Below are positions 53,832-61,225 of a DNA stretch of 64,000 bases, piece by piece (position 1 is the first letter of the stretch; every line of letters begins with the position of its first letter). Both the position numbers and the translations under genes were made by a program. The stretch is from CAYMYN01 sp964394665 (GTDB lineage Bacteria > Planctomycetota > UBA1135 > GCA-002686595): positions 47,581 to 111,580 of the forward strand of contig CAYMYN010000014.1 in assembly GCA_964394665.1 (NCBI GenBank), given 5' to 3'. The notes beneath the pieces are model-generated. The model did not search any database. It saw nothing but the letters and a program-made list of their open reading frames with translations, and was not told the origin of the DNA.

Positions 53832-54994
53832 GGCCCGCGGCTTGGCTGGCGCTGCTGCTGGGTGCGCGGGTGGCCGCGGCGCTCCCCCAGGCCGAGCCGC
53901 CGGTCCCGGCGCCGGACGTAGCCCGCGCGGACGGCCTCGATCCGTCGCTCCTGCCGCGCGCGGCGCCCGGGCGCTTCGCGGACTGGGACCCCCAGACCCC
54001 CCCGAACGAAGCCGCGCTCCCCGACCTGCGCGCCGCGCTCGTGCTGCAGGCGCGCGGCGAGCACCTGGCGTCCCTGCGGCGGTTCTTCGCCGTGTTGCGC
54101 GTCGAGCCCGACTACCCGCCGGCGCTCTACCAGGCCGGCGTGGCGTGCTTTCGCCTGCGGCGCTACGGCGACGCGGCGCTGCTGCTCGAGCGCTACCTCG
54201 AGGCCGTGCCGGCGCGGGTCGGGGACACGCGCGCCCTGGCCCACTGCTACTACACCCTGGGCCGCTACGCCGAGGCCCGCGCGCACTACGCGCGGGTGCT
54301 CGCCGCGCGGCCCGACGGGGACGCCGAGGCGCGCTTCGGCTTCGCGTTGTGCCACCTGCGCCTGGGCGAGGAGCAGCGCGCGCTCGAGCTCCTGGAGGAG
54401 CTGTTGCAGCTCGCTCCCGACCACGCCGAGGCGCACCTGTGGGTGGCCCAGGTGCGCCACGAACGGGGCGAGCTCGAGCCCGCGCTCGCCGCCACCGATC
54501 GGGTCCTCGAGCTCGACCCCTTCCAGGCCCGGGTGTGGTTCCTGCGGGCGCGCATCCTGTTCGAGGCGGGTCGCGAGGAGGAGGCCGAGACCGCGCGGCT
54601 GCGGTTCGCGGAGCTCGATCGGGTCGAGCAGGCGGCGCGCGCCCTCGAGGGGCGCCTCGAGACGAATCCGCGCCAGCGCGAGGTCCACGCGCGGCTCGTC
54701 GAGCTGTGGCGCTCGGTGGGCCACGTCCAGGCGGTGCGGGCCGCACTGCGGCGCTGGAGGTTGCTCGAGCCGCGCGACGTGGGCCTGGCGGTGCACGCCC
54801 TCGACGTGCTCGAGGCCCTGGGCGATCTCGAGGGCGGCGCGGCCGCGGCCGCGGACCTCGAACGCCTGGCGGCGGCGGCGGGCGACGTCGAAGCCTGGCG
54901 GCGGCTGGCGCGTTGGTTCGCGCTCACGCGCCAACGCGTGAAGCAGATCGAGGCCGAGGACCAGGTCCGCCGGCTCACCCACGCCGGCGGTTGA
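53828..54994 (+). CDS. Exported TPR protein
   Basis: 388 aa from GTG 53828, overlapping the CRTAC1 stop (GTGA), with GGGGAG just upstream. A hydrophobic N-terminus (AAWLALLLGARVAAALP) looks like a signal peptide. Tetratricopeptide repeats fill the rest: DYPPALYQAGVACFRLRRYGDAALLLERYLEAVP, ALAHCYYTLGRYAEARAHYARVLAARP, AEARFGFALCHLRLGEEQRALELLEELLQLAPD, AHLWVAQVRHERGELEPALAATDRVLELDP. It probably binds the CRTAC1 protein or shares its process. Confidence 0.85.
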   Translation: MRPAAWLALLLGARVAAALPQAEPPVPAPDVARADGLDPSLLPRAAPGRFADWDPQTPPNEAALPDLRAALVLQARGEHLASLRRFFAVLRVEPDYPPALYQAGVACFRLRRYGDAALLLERYLEAVPARVGDTRALAHCYYTLGRYAEARAHYARVLAARPDGDAEARFGFALCHLRLGEEQRALELLEELLQLAPDHAEAHLWVAQVRHERGELEPALAATDRVLELDPFQARVWFLRARILFEAGREEEAETARLRFAELDRVEQAARALEGRLETNPRQREVHARLVELWRSVGHVQAVRAALRRWRLLEPRDVGLAVHALDVLEALGDLEGGAAAAADLERLAAAAGDVEAWRRLARWFALTRQRVKQIEAEDQVRRLTHAGG

Positions 54995-55018
54995 GCGCCC
55001 GCGCAGCGCGCCGGAAAT

Positions 55019-55063
55019 CGACGGGAGCCCACCCCCCGCGTGCCTGGGGGGCGGGCTCCGTCG
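55019..55063 (+). terminator. Strong hairpin after the TPR gene
   Basis: Arms 55019-55037 and 55046-55063 pair through 4, 7 and 6 bp segments interrupted by one bulge and one mismatch, with an 8-nt loop. It is 25 bp after the TPR stop. No T-run. The remaining intergenic DNA to 55248 holds only a purine-rich tract (about 55119-55200). Confidence 0.6.
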
Positions 55064-55248
55064 ACCGGGGCTCGCCGCCCGCGCCATCGGCTGGCAGTCC
55101 GATGGGCGCGGGGGCGGTCCGGGAGGGAAGGAACCGGGAGAGCGAGACGGGGGAAGAGGAAGAGATCGAGACGGGAGAAGCGAGAGCGGGTCGTGGGATC
55201 GGGCTCGAGGGGGCTGGGCCTCGCCCGTGCGGGGCCCGGCGGCGGACC

Positions 55249-55470
55249 TCAGGCCGATTCCTTGTCCTGATCGCGGCGCCGGCGCGGGCGGCCGCCCTTG
55301 GTGCGCTCGGAGAGGCCCTCTTGGAAGGCGTCCCAGTCGCGTTTGGAGAACAGGTGCACCCGGGCGCCACACACCACGCAGAAGCTCGTGTCCACGCTCA
55401 TCAGGTAGTGGACGTAGCGCTGGCACGAGTCGCAGAACTTGTGGTCGGTGTAGAAGTCGGTGCGGTCCAT
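55249..55470 (-). CDS. Small zinc-ribbon protein
   Basis: 73 aa. Four Cys in two pairs (KFCDSCQRY and FCVVCGARV) form a likely zinc ribbon, followed by a basic tail (KGGRPRRRRDQDKES) that could bind nucleic acid. The start ATG 55470 has AGGA 8 nt upstream. No family is recognised. It is downstream of queG in the same orientation, but 435 bp separate them, so cotranscription is doubtful. Confidence 0.7.
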   Translation of the reverse strand: MDRTDFYTDHKFCDSCQRYVHYLMSVDTSFCVVCGARVHLFSKRDWDAFQEGLSERTKGGRPRRRRDQDKESA

Positions 55471-55905
55471 GGTGGTGTCCTTCCTCGGGTTCGCGGTGCC
55501 GGTCGCGCTCGCCGTGCGCGCCGACGGGGAACAGGGAGCAACGCCGGGGCCAAGCGCCGCGCGGGATCGGGCCGCATTCCTAAGTCCTTGTTGCGAAGGG
55601 CTTTGTGACTTGGGTCCGGCTCCGGGGCGGGGGTCGGGCCCAGGGCCCGTGTCGAAGCGGCGCGACGCCCGGCCGGGGCCGGGGACGGGCCCCGGCGAGG
55701 CGCGGATCCATAGGATGTCGCATTTTTCCGATCCAGGCCCTACCGGCCGGAAAGGAAGGAAGTCGCAAATCGGCCTCCGGGGGCCCGCGCGGGGCGTTTC
55801 GGGGTCCCGGGGGGCCACCCCCAGGCCACGGGGGCCGGGCCGCGCGTCGCGTGGGCGCGACGTGTCGAGCGCCTTCGACGCGCGCTTCCGGGGCCCGCCC
55901 GGCCC
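55471..55905. other. Intergenic region (435 bp) with an A/T-richer patch
   Basis: No gene is supported. Two patches of lower G+C (about 55577-55615 and 55706-55775) stand out, which is unusual here. On the plus strand TAGGAT (55711-55716) is followed by a T-run and GTCGCA repeats (55717 and 55762), without a downstream plus-strand gene. Promoter and leader of the zinc-ribbon gene presumably lie here. Confidence 0.5.
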
Positions 55906-57018
55906 TCAGCCCCGACCCTCGAGGTGCCGCCGCAGGGCGCCCGCCGCCCAGGGGTCGGGCTCGCGGGCGGCCGCGGCCTCGAGCCGGGGGACGACCCCCG
56001 CGTCCTGGCCGTGGCCGTGGGCCAGGGCCCAGGCGGCCGCCTCGCGCACCAGGGGCTCGGGGTCGAACTCGAGGGCCTCGAGCAACACGCCGCGGCCGGC
56101 CTCGTCGGGGCGGTTGCCGAGCACGATCGCGGCGTTGCGGGCCAGCCCGGCGCGGCCCGGGCGCTGCAGGGGCGAGCCCAGCAGGTCCCGCCCGGGGGCG
56201 GCCGGCCTGCGCAGCCAAGTCACCGCCGAGCCCTGCTCCAGGGCCGGGTGGACCCCGAAGCGCGCCCCGAGATCGGGGGCCCGGGAGCCCCAGGGGCAGA
56301 CCTCCGAGCAGACGTCGCAGCCGAAGGCCCAGGGGCCCAGGCTGGGGCGCAGGCGCTCCTCGATCGGGCCGCGGTGCTCGATCGTGAGGTAGGAGATGCA
56401 GTCGGGGGCGTGCACGACCCCGGGCTCGAGGATCGCCCCGGTGGGGCAGGCGTCGAGGCACGCGGTGCAGGTGCCGCAGGAGCCGACGGGGGGCTCGGGG
56501 GTGGGCTCGAGCTCCTCGCCGAGCAGCAGCTCGCCCAGGAAGAACCAGGGGCCGAAGGCCGGGTGCAGGAGGTTCGCGGCCTTGCTCTCGAAGCCCAGGC
56601 CCGCCTGGGCGGCGTGGGAGCGCTCGAGGAGCGGCCCGGCGTCCACGATGCCCCGCCAGGGCCCCGCGAAGCCCTCGGCCTCGAGACGCCGCGCGAGCTT
56701 GCGCAGGAGCTTGCCGAGCACGTTGTGGTAGTCCCGCCCGGCGGCGTAGCGCGCGACACGCGTCCCGTCCCCGAGCTCGAAGGGCGGCCGGGCGTGGGCC
56801 AGGCCGACCACGAGCAGGCTCCGGGCACCGGGCAGGATCCGCGCCGGGTCGAGGATGCGCGCGCGCTGGCGCTCGAGCCAAGCCATGCCCCCGTGGTGGC
56901 CCTCGGCGAGCCAGCGCTCGAAGCGCTCGCCGGCCCGCGGGGGGGCCAGGGGCGCGATCCCCGCCAGGTCGAAGCCGACCTCCCGCGCGAGGTCCAGGGC
57001 CAGCCGGGTGCGGTCCAT
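55906..57018 (-). CDS. queG: Epoxyqueuosine reductase
   Basis: 370 aa. A cobalamin-binding N-terminal region (GFDLAGIAPLAPPRAGERFERWLAEGHHGGMAWLER) and YAAGRDYHNVLGKLLRKLARRLE lead to FVDAG-type GIVDAGPLLERSHAAQAGLGF, all QueG motifs. Two [4Fe-4S] clusters are marked by CGTCTACLDACPTGA and CDVCSEVCPWG. A C-terminal HEAT-like region (ARNAAIVLGNRPDE…PLVREAAAWALAHG) binds tRNA in the family. It reduces epoxyqueuosine to queuosine in tRNA, completing the pathway of queA. Some FeS positions use Cys-rich spacing as usual. Start ATG 57018. Confidence 0.94.
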   Translation of the reverse strand: MDRTRLALDLAREVGFDLAGIAPLAPPRAGERFERWLAEGHHGGMAWLERQRARILDPARILPGARSLLVVGLAHARPPFELGDGTRVARYAAGRDYHNVLGKLLRKLARRLEAEGFAGPWRGIVDAGPLLERSHAAQAGLGFESKAANLLHPAFGPWFFLGELLLGEELEPTPEPPVGSCGTCTACLDACPTGAILEPGVVHAPDCISYLTIEHRGPIEERLRPSLGPWAFGCDVCSEVCPWGSRAPDLGARFGVHPALEQGSAVTWLRRPAAPGRDLLGSPLQRPGRAGLARNAAIVLGNRPDEAGRGVLLEALEFDPEPLVREAAAWALAHGHGQDAGVVPRLEAAAAREPDPWAAGALRRHLEGRG

Positions 57019-57369
57019 CGGACCGATCTTGACCCCCCGCTCCGCCCTCGACCAGGGCCAGGCCGGGCTCGCCCCGGTGCGACCGAGGGGGCGCGGGCGA
57101 CGAAGGAACCCGGCTCGGGGGTTCCCAGAATCCGGGAATACCGCGAGGATGGGGCTAGGAAGTCGGCGCGGTTCCGCCGTGCGCTGGGCGCGGTCGGCTG
57201 CAAAGGCTCGGTAACATTTCTTGGGTTACCCCCCCGGGCGGCCGGGTAGGGCGGATGCGGGCGAGTCCCGGGGGCCGACGGGCCCGCTGGAATGCCCCTC
57301 TCCCCGCGGCGGGATCCCCCCCGTCCCCGTCCCACCCGGTTGCGTCCCCAGGCAACCCGTTCCCTCCCC
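57019..57369. other. Divergent intergenic region (351 bp) between queG and the sigma gene, with inverted repeat
   Basis: No gene is supported. GGTAAC (57210-57215) and GTTACC (57225-57230) form an inverted repeat with a 9-nt spacer, 140 bp before the sigma-factor ATG. It overlaps a TAACAT hexamer (57212-57217) that could be a -10 element, so it might be an operator. Confidence 0.45.
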
Positions 57370-58281
57370 ATGCAGGCGACCGACCCCCACAGCTCCGGCC
57401 TGTTCCTGGTGGGCGCCGGCGGTCTCGACCGCCTGCACGAGCGCCTCCCCGACCTGGCGGGGGAACTCGACAAGGCGCAGCTCGCCGAAGTCGCGGCGCT
57501 GCTCGGGGATCGCGAGCGCAGCCCGGAGGCCGTGCGCGATGCCGTCTCGACGCGGTTGATGGCCTCCTTCCGCGAGCACCGCGGGCGCGTGGCCTTCGGC
57601 CTGCTCTACGAGCTCAACGGCCCCCAGCTCCTGGTCCAGGTCGCCAGCCGCCTGCGCCGCTACGGCAGCAAGGCCGACCCCCGGGACGTGCTCCAAGAGG
57701 TGTTCTTCAACGTCTACCGCTATCCGCACCGCTTCGACAGCACGCGCGAGGACGCCTTCCGGGTCTGGTCGGCGATGATCGTGCGCAACACGGTGCTCAA
57801 GCACCTGCGCTCCCAGGGCCGCGGTGGCCGGGCCGAGATCGGCTTCGAGGAGCTGCCCGAGCAGCCCGAGACGGCCGCGCCCTCGCCCCTGGGCGGGGTG
57901 ATCGAGAACGAGAGCCGGAGGGAGTGCGCGCGTGTATACACGACCTACCTGCAGCTCTATCTGAGGTTCTACCGGCTGCTCTCCAAGCGCGAGCAGCTCG
58001 CCCTCGAGTTGGTCGAGGTGCGCGAGTGGTCCTACCGCCAAGCCGCCCAGGAACTGGGCATCAAGCTGGAGAACCTGAAGATGGTCGTGTTCCGCGCGCG
58101 ACGGAAGATCCACCGCTCCATGCGGAGGGTGTTCGACGGCCTGCCCCCCGACGTACGGCCGGCCCGGGAACCCAAGGTGGATCCCGCCCGTCGCATGCGG
58201 GAGCCGGGCGTCAAGGCGCGCACGGGCCGCAAGGGGGCGCGGGGCGACGGTCAGGACGGCATTTCCGAGGAGCGTGTGTGA
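57370..58281 (+). CDS. RNA polymerase sigma factor (ECF-like)
   Basis: 303 aa; ATG 57370 begins MQATDPHSSGLFLVG (the frame is open further upstream, but that stretch is Pro/Arg-rich and improbable). Region 2: SRLRRYGSKADPRDVLQEVFFNVYRYPHRFD…FRVWSAMIVRNTVLKHLRSQGRG. Region 4: LSKREQLALELVEVREWSYRQAAQELGIKLENLKMVVFRARRKIHRSM. An N-terminal extension of about 75 residues and a basic C-terminal tail of about 45 residues are longer than in small ECF factors. The anti-sigma gene starts 1 bp after its stop. Confidence 0.88.
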   Translation: MQATDPHSSGLFLVGAGGLDRLHERLPDLAGELDKAQLAEVAALLGDRERSPEAVRDAVSTRLMASFREHRGRVAFGLLYELNGPQLLVQVASRLRRYGSKADPRDVLQEVFFNVYRYPHRFDSTREDAFRVWSAMIVRNTVLKHLRSQGRGGRAEIGFEELPEQPETAAPSPLGGVIENESRRECARVYTTYLQLYLRFYRLLSKREQLALELVEVREWSYRQAAQELGIKLENLKMVVFRARRKIHRSMRRVFDGLPPDVRPAREPKVDPARRMREPGVKARTGRKGARGDGQDGISEERV

Positions 58282-58282
58282 C

Positions 58283-59320
58283 ATGAAGGGCCACTGGATC
58301 GAAGGGAGCGACGCCCACTCGGGGTTCCAGCTCGATCTCTCCTGCCTGCTCGACGGGGAGCTGGACGAGGCCGCCTCGGCCCGCGCCATGCTGCACATCG
58401 AGGAGTGCGACGGCTGCCGCGCGTACTTCGACGACCTGCGCATGCAACTGCGCGTGCACCGCGATCTGTGCGAGCCCGACCGCCTGCTGGCGCGCGTCGC
58501 CATGCTCACCGGCGGCTTCGACCCGGCGCGTTTCGAGGGCGAGGCCGAGCGCCTCGAACTCGTCCAACGCCTGGCGACGGTCTTCTACCAGCTCGGGAAG
58601 TCCTACGTCCTGGCCGCGATCGACCCCGACTTCCGCACGCGCGTCTTCGAGCCCGCCGTGGCCGTCGAGGAAGTGCGTCGCAGCGGCCGCCAGATGGTCG
58701 ACGGCGTGCTGGCCCGCGGCGAAGCCCGCTCCGGCGACGTCGACTGGCAGCACGCGCGGCACATGCTCAACGGGCGTCTCGAGCGCATCGAGGATCCGCT
58801 CGAGAAGGGACGCCGCCTGCTCGAGGAGGCGCTGGTCGCCGACCCGAGCCACGAGGAGGCGCGCCTCTACCGCGCATTCCTGAACGCGCACGAAGGCAAG
58901 GTGCTGCAGGCCGCGCGGGAGTACCGCCAGGTCTTCAACACGGCCCTCGAGGATGCGAACCGCGGTCACGCGGCGATGCAGCTCGGCAAGCTGCACGAGC
59001 GCGAGCGCAACTATCGCAAGTGCATCCCGTGCTTCCGCTGGGTGGTCGCCAGCGGGCTCGAGGCGCGCGATGGGCGCTTCTTCGGCGCGCGCTTCAACCT
59101 GGGTACGGCCTACGCCATGCTCGGACGCAAGCGCGAGGCGCTGCGCGAGTTCCGCGCGCTCCTCGACCGTCATCCGGATCGCATCGGCGACCTGGCGCTG
59201 CTCTTCGCGCGCGCCGGGCGCCTGCAGAAGGCGATCGAAGCGGTCCCCGGCTTCCCCGAGGACCTGCTCGCCGCCTGCCCCGAGCTGTTCGACCTGCCCT
59301 CGGTCGAGGGAGGATCCTGA
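58283..59320 (+). CDS. Zinc-finger anti-sigma factor with TPR-like C-terminus
   Basis: 345 aa. ATG 58283 has GAGGAG 10 nt upstream, inside the sigma gene's last codons. The N-terminus has the ZAS pattern LSCLLDGELDEAASARAMLHIEECDGC, with His 38, Cys 42 and Cys 45 as HxxxCxxC. There is no transmembrane helix, so it is a soluble anti-sigma factor. Residues about 165-345 show TPR-like repeats (EEARLYRAFLNAHEGKVLQAAREYRQVF; HAAMQLGKLHERERNYRKCIPCFRWVV; GTAYAMLGRKREALREFRALLDRHP) that may sense or bind a partner. Confidence 0.82.
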   Translation: MKGHWIEGSDAHSGFQLDLSCLLDGELDEAASARAMLHIEECDGCRAYFDDLRMQLRVHRDLCEPDRLLARVAMLTGGFDPARFEGEAERLELVQRLATVFYQLGKSYVLAAIDPDFRTRVFEPAVAVEEVRRSGRQMVDGVLARGEARSGDVDWQHARHMLNGRLERIEDPLEKGRRLLEEALVADPSHEEARLYRAFLNAHEGKVLQAAREYRQVFNTALEDANRGHAAMQLGKLHERERNYRKCIPCFRWVVASGLEARDGRFFGARFNLGTAYAMLGRKREALREFRALLDRHPDRIGDLALLFARAGRLQKAIEAVPGFPEDLLAACPELFDLPSVEGGS

Positions 59321-59321
59321 C

Positions 59322-59957
59322 ATGTCCGACTCGCACGCTTTCCAAATCCTGCGCGGCCTGGGCCGCGTGTTGGGCGTCCTCACCCTCCTGGGTCTCGTCG
59401 CCGGCGCCAACGGTCCCGGCGGTCCCGGCGGCCCCGGCAACGGCGGCAGCGCCTTCTCCAGCGACGAGATGGTGGGCACGCTGCCCTCGACGCAGGGCTG
59501 GGACCGCGCCATGGGGCAGTCCCTCGACCCCCAGGCGGGGGCCGCCTTCTACCTCGAGGGCAACTGGCAGCGCGTCCTGCGCGCGGTCCGCGACGCGAGC
59601 GGTCCGGGCTACGTGAGCCTCGAGATGAACGCCCAGGGCGAGCTGCGCGCGGTGTTGCGCGGCGACCTGCGCCTCGACCTGCACCCCCTGGCTTTCCACG
59701 ACGGAGAGCTGCGCGCGGGTCTGCAGTTCGGAGCCGAGGAGAGCACCGCGGCGGTGGGCCTGTTCCACGCCGGTCGGATGGTCTCCAAGATCGCCCACGA
59801 CACGCAGCGCTCCTTGCCCGTGCCGATGGCGCACCTGGTCGACGTCGGCGCCCTCGATAGCGGCGTGACCCTGGCGACTTCGACCCGCCTCACCGGGCGC
59901 ACGCTCGTGAACCTCGCGCTCGAGGGCGGCAGCCTGAGCATCGTCCAGACGCGTTGA
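59322..59957 (+). CDS. Exported protein of unknown function in the sigma/anti-sigma operon
   Basis: 211 aa. ATG 59322 has GGAGG 8 nt upstream and follows the anti-sigma stop by one base. A hydrophobic segment (about 11-28, GLGRVLGVLTLLGLVAGA) is followed by a Gly/Pro-rich linker (NGPGGPGGPGNGG) and a beta-rich domain without known motifs. Signal peptide or anchor cannot be distinguished. It may be the signal-sensing or target component of the operon. Confidence 0.7.
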   Translation: MSDSHAFQILRGLGRVLGVLTLLGLVAGANGPGGPGGPGNGGSAFSSDEMVGTLPSTQGWDRAMGQSLDPQAGAAFYLEGNWQRVLRAVRDASGPGYVSLEMNAQGELRAVLRGDLRLDLHPLAFHDGELRAGLQFGAEESTAAVGLFHAGRMVSKIAHDTQRSLPVPMAHLVDVGALDSGVTLATSTRLTGRTLVNLALEGGSLSIVQTR

Positions 59958-60098
59958 GATCGCCCGCGGACCTCCTCCGCGCATCCCGATCGATCGAACT
60001 GGGCCGGCCGGCCCCGGGGCTTGGGCTCCGGAGCCGGTCGGCCCATTCCTGTGCCGCGCCGATCCGGGGCCGTGGCGTGCAGGGATCCGCGCCGCTGG

Positions 60099-60104
60099 TA
60101 GCAT
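60099..60104 (+). promoter_or_regulatory. Candidate -10 element (TAGCAT) of the glycosyltransferase gene, leaderless spacing
   Basis: TAGCAT ends 8 nt before GTG 60113 (5 nt before the in-frame GTG 60110). Confidence 0.5.
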
Positions 60105-60112
60105 GGGCCGTG

Positions 60113-61204
60113 GTGACGCGCATCAGCCTCTGCATGATCGTGCGCGACGAGCAGGACAACCTGCCGCGCTGTCTGCGTTCGGTGAAGGACGTGGTCGACG
60201 AGATGTGCGTGGTCGACACCGGCTCCCAGGACCGCACGCGGGAGGTCGCGAGCGCCCTGGGCGCGCGCGTCGTCGACCGACCCTGGGACGATCACTTCGC
60301 GGAGGCGCGCAACGCCTCGCTCGACCTCGCCGGAGGCGACTGGATCCTGGTGCTCGACGCGGACGAGGAGCTCGTCACCCCCGGTGCACGGTCGGCCCTC
60401 GAGCGCTTCGCCGCGGAGGGCGGGCCGCGCCTCGGGCGCATCCTGGTGGAGAACGTGGATCCGACCGAGGGCACCCTGGGCCAGGCCTTCCTGACCCGCT
60501 TCTTTCCGCGCGATCCGGCGGTGCGCTACGCAGGTCGCGTGCACGAGCAGGTCGGATGCGCCGATCGGCCCGTCGCGCGGGCCGACACGGGACTGGTCGT
60601 ACGCCACCACGGGTACGCCGCCGACGCGATCGCGCGCCGCGACAAGCTCGCTCGCAACGCGCGTCTGCTCGGGGCCGCGCTGGAGGAGGACCGGCACGAC
60701 GCGTACCTGCACTACCAACTCGCGCGCACGCAGGCCCTCGCCGCCCGCCACGAGGAGTGTTGGCGCGCCTGCCGCACGGCCATCGAGCTCGCGCCCCGCG
60801 ACGTGCCGTGGCTCGCGCACCTGGTCGAGACCGGCGCCTACGCCCTGCGCGCCCTGGGTCGCTCCGAGGAGGCCCTGCGCCTGGTCGACGACATCGTCGG
60901 GCGCTATCCCGAGCGCGCCGACACGTGTTTCCTGCGCGCCCTGCTCGAGATGGACCTGGGCCGGCTCGACGACGCGCAACGCGGCTTCCGCCGCTGCCTC
61001 GAGCTCGAGGGCCGCGCGCCGGTCGGCGGCGAGAGCGCTCCCGCGGCCTCGACCTACGCGCCGGCCTACAACCTGGCCGTGATGTTCGAGGTGCTCGGCC
61101 TCTTCGGCGAGGCGCGCGCCTGGTACGAGCGCGCGCTCGCCTACCAGCCCAGTCACGCCCCGAGCCTGGCCGGGCTCGCGCGCATCCGCAGTGCCGGCGG
61201 CTGA
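60113..61204 (+). CDS. Family 2 glycosyltransferase with TPR-like C-terminus
   Basis: 363 aa from GTG 60113. RISLCMIVRDEQDNLPRCLRSVKDVVDEMCVVDTGSQDRTREVA is the GT2 nucleotide-sugar region (SunS/WaaE-like), with WILVLDADEEL as the DxD motif and FFPRDPAVRYAGRVHEQV next. TPR-like units follow (AYLHYQLARTQALAARHEECWRACRTAIELAP; DTCFLRALLEMDLGRLDDAQRGFRRCLELEG; APAYNLAVMFEVLGLFGEARAWYERALAYQP). The family often glycosylates proteins or cell-surface polymers; acceptor unknown. It ends 21 bp from the convergent lipoprotein gene. Confidence 0.87.
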   Translation: MTRISLCMIVRDEQDNLPRCLRSVKDVVDEMCVVDTGSQDRTREVASALGARVVDRPWDDHFAEARNASLDLAGGDWILVLDADEELVTPGARSALERFAAEGGPRLGRILVENVDPTEGTLGQAFLTRFFPRDPAVRYAGRVHEQVGCADRPVARADTGLVVRHHGYAADAIARRDKLARNARLLGAALEEDRHDAYLHYQLARTQALAARHEECWRACRTAIELAPRDVPWLAHLVETGAYALRALGRSEEALRLVDDIVGRYPERADTCFLRALLEMDLGRLDDAQRGFRRCLELEGRAPVGGESAPAASTYAPAYNLAVMFEVLGLFGEARAWYERALAYQPSHAPSLAGLARIRSAGG

Positions 61205-61225
61205 TGATCGTGCCGAGCGGGGCGT

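Noticed and set aside
49457..54746. Long minus-strand open frames (over 900 codons) across the kinase and CRTAC1 genes
   Set aside because: They lie antisense to well-supported plus-strand genes and read as Arg/Ala/Gly/Pro-rich sequence; third-position bias favours the plus strand.
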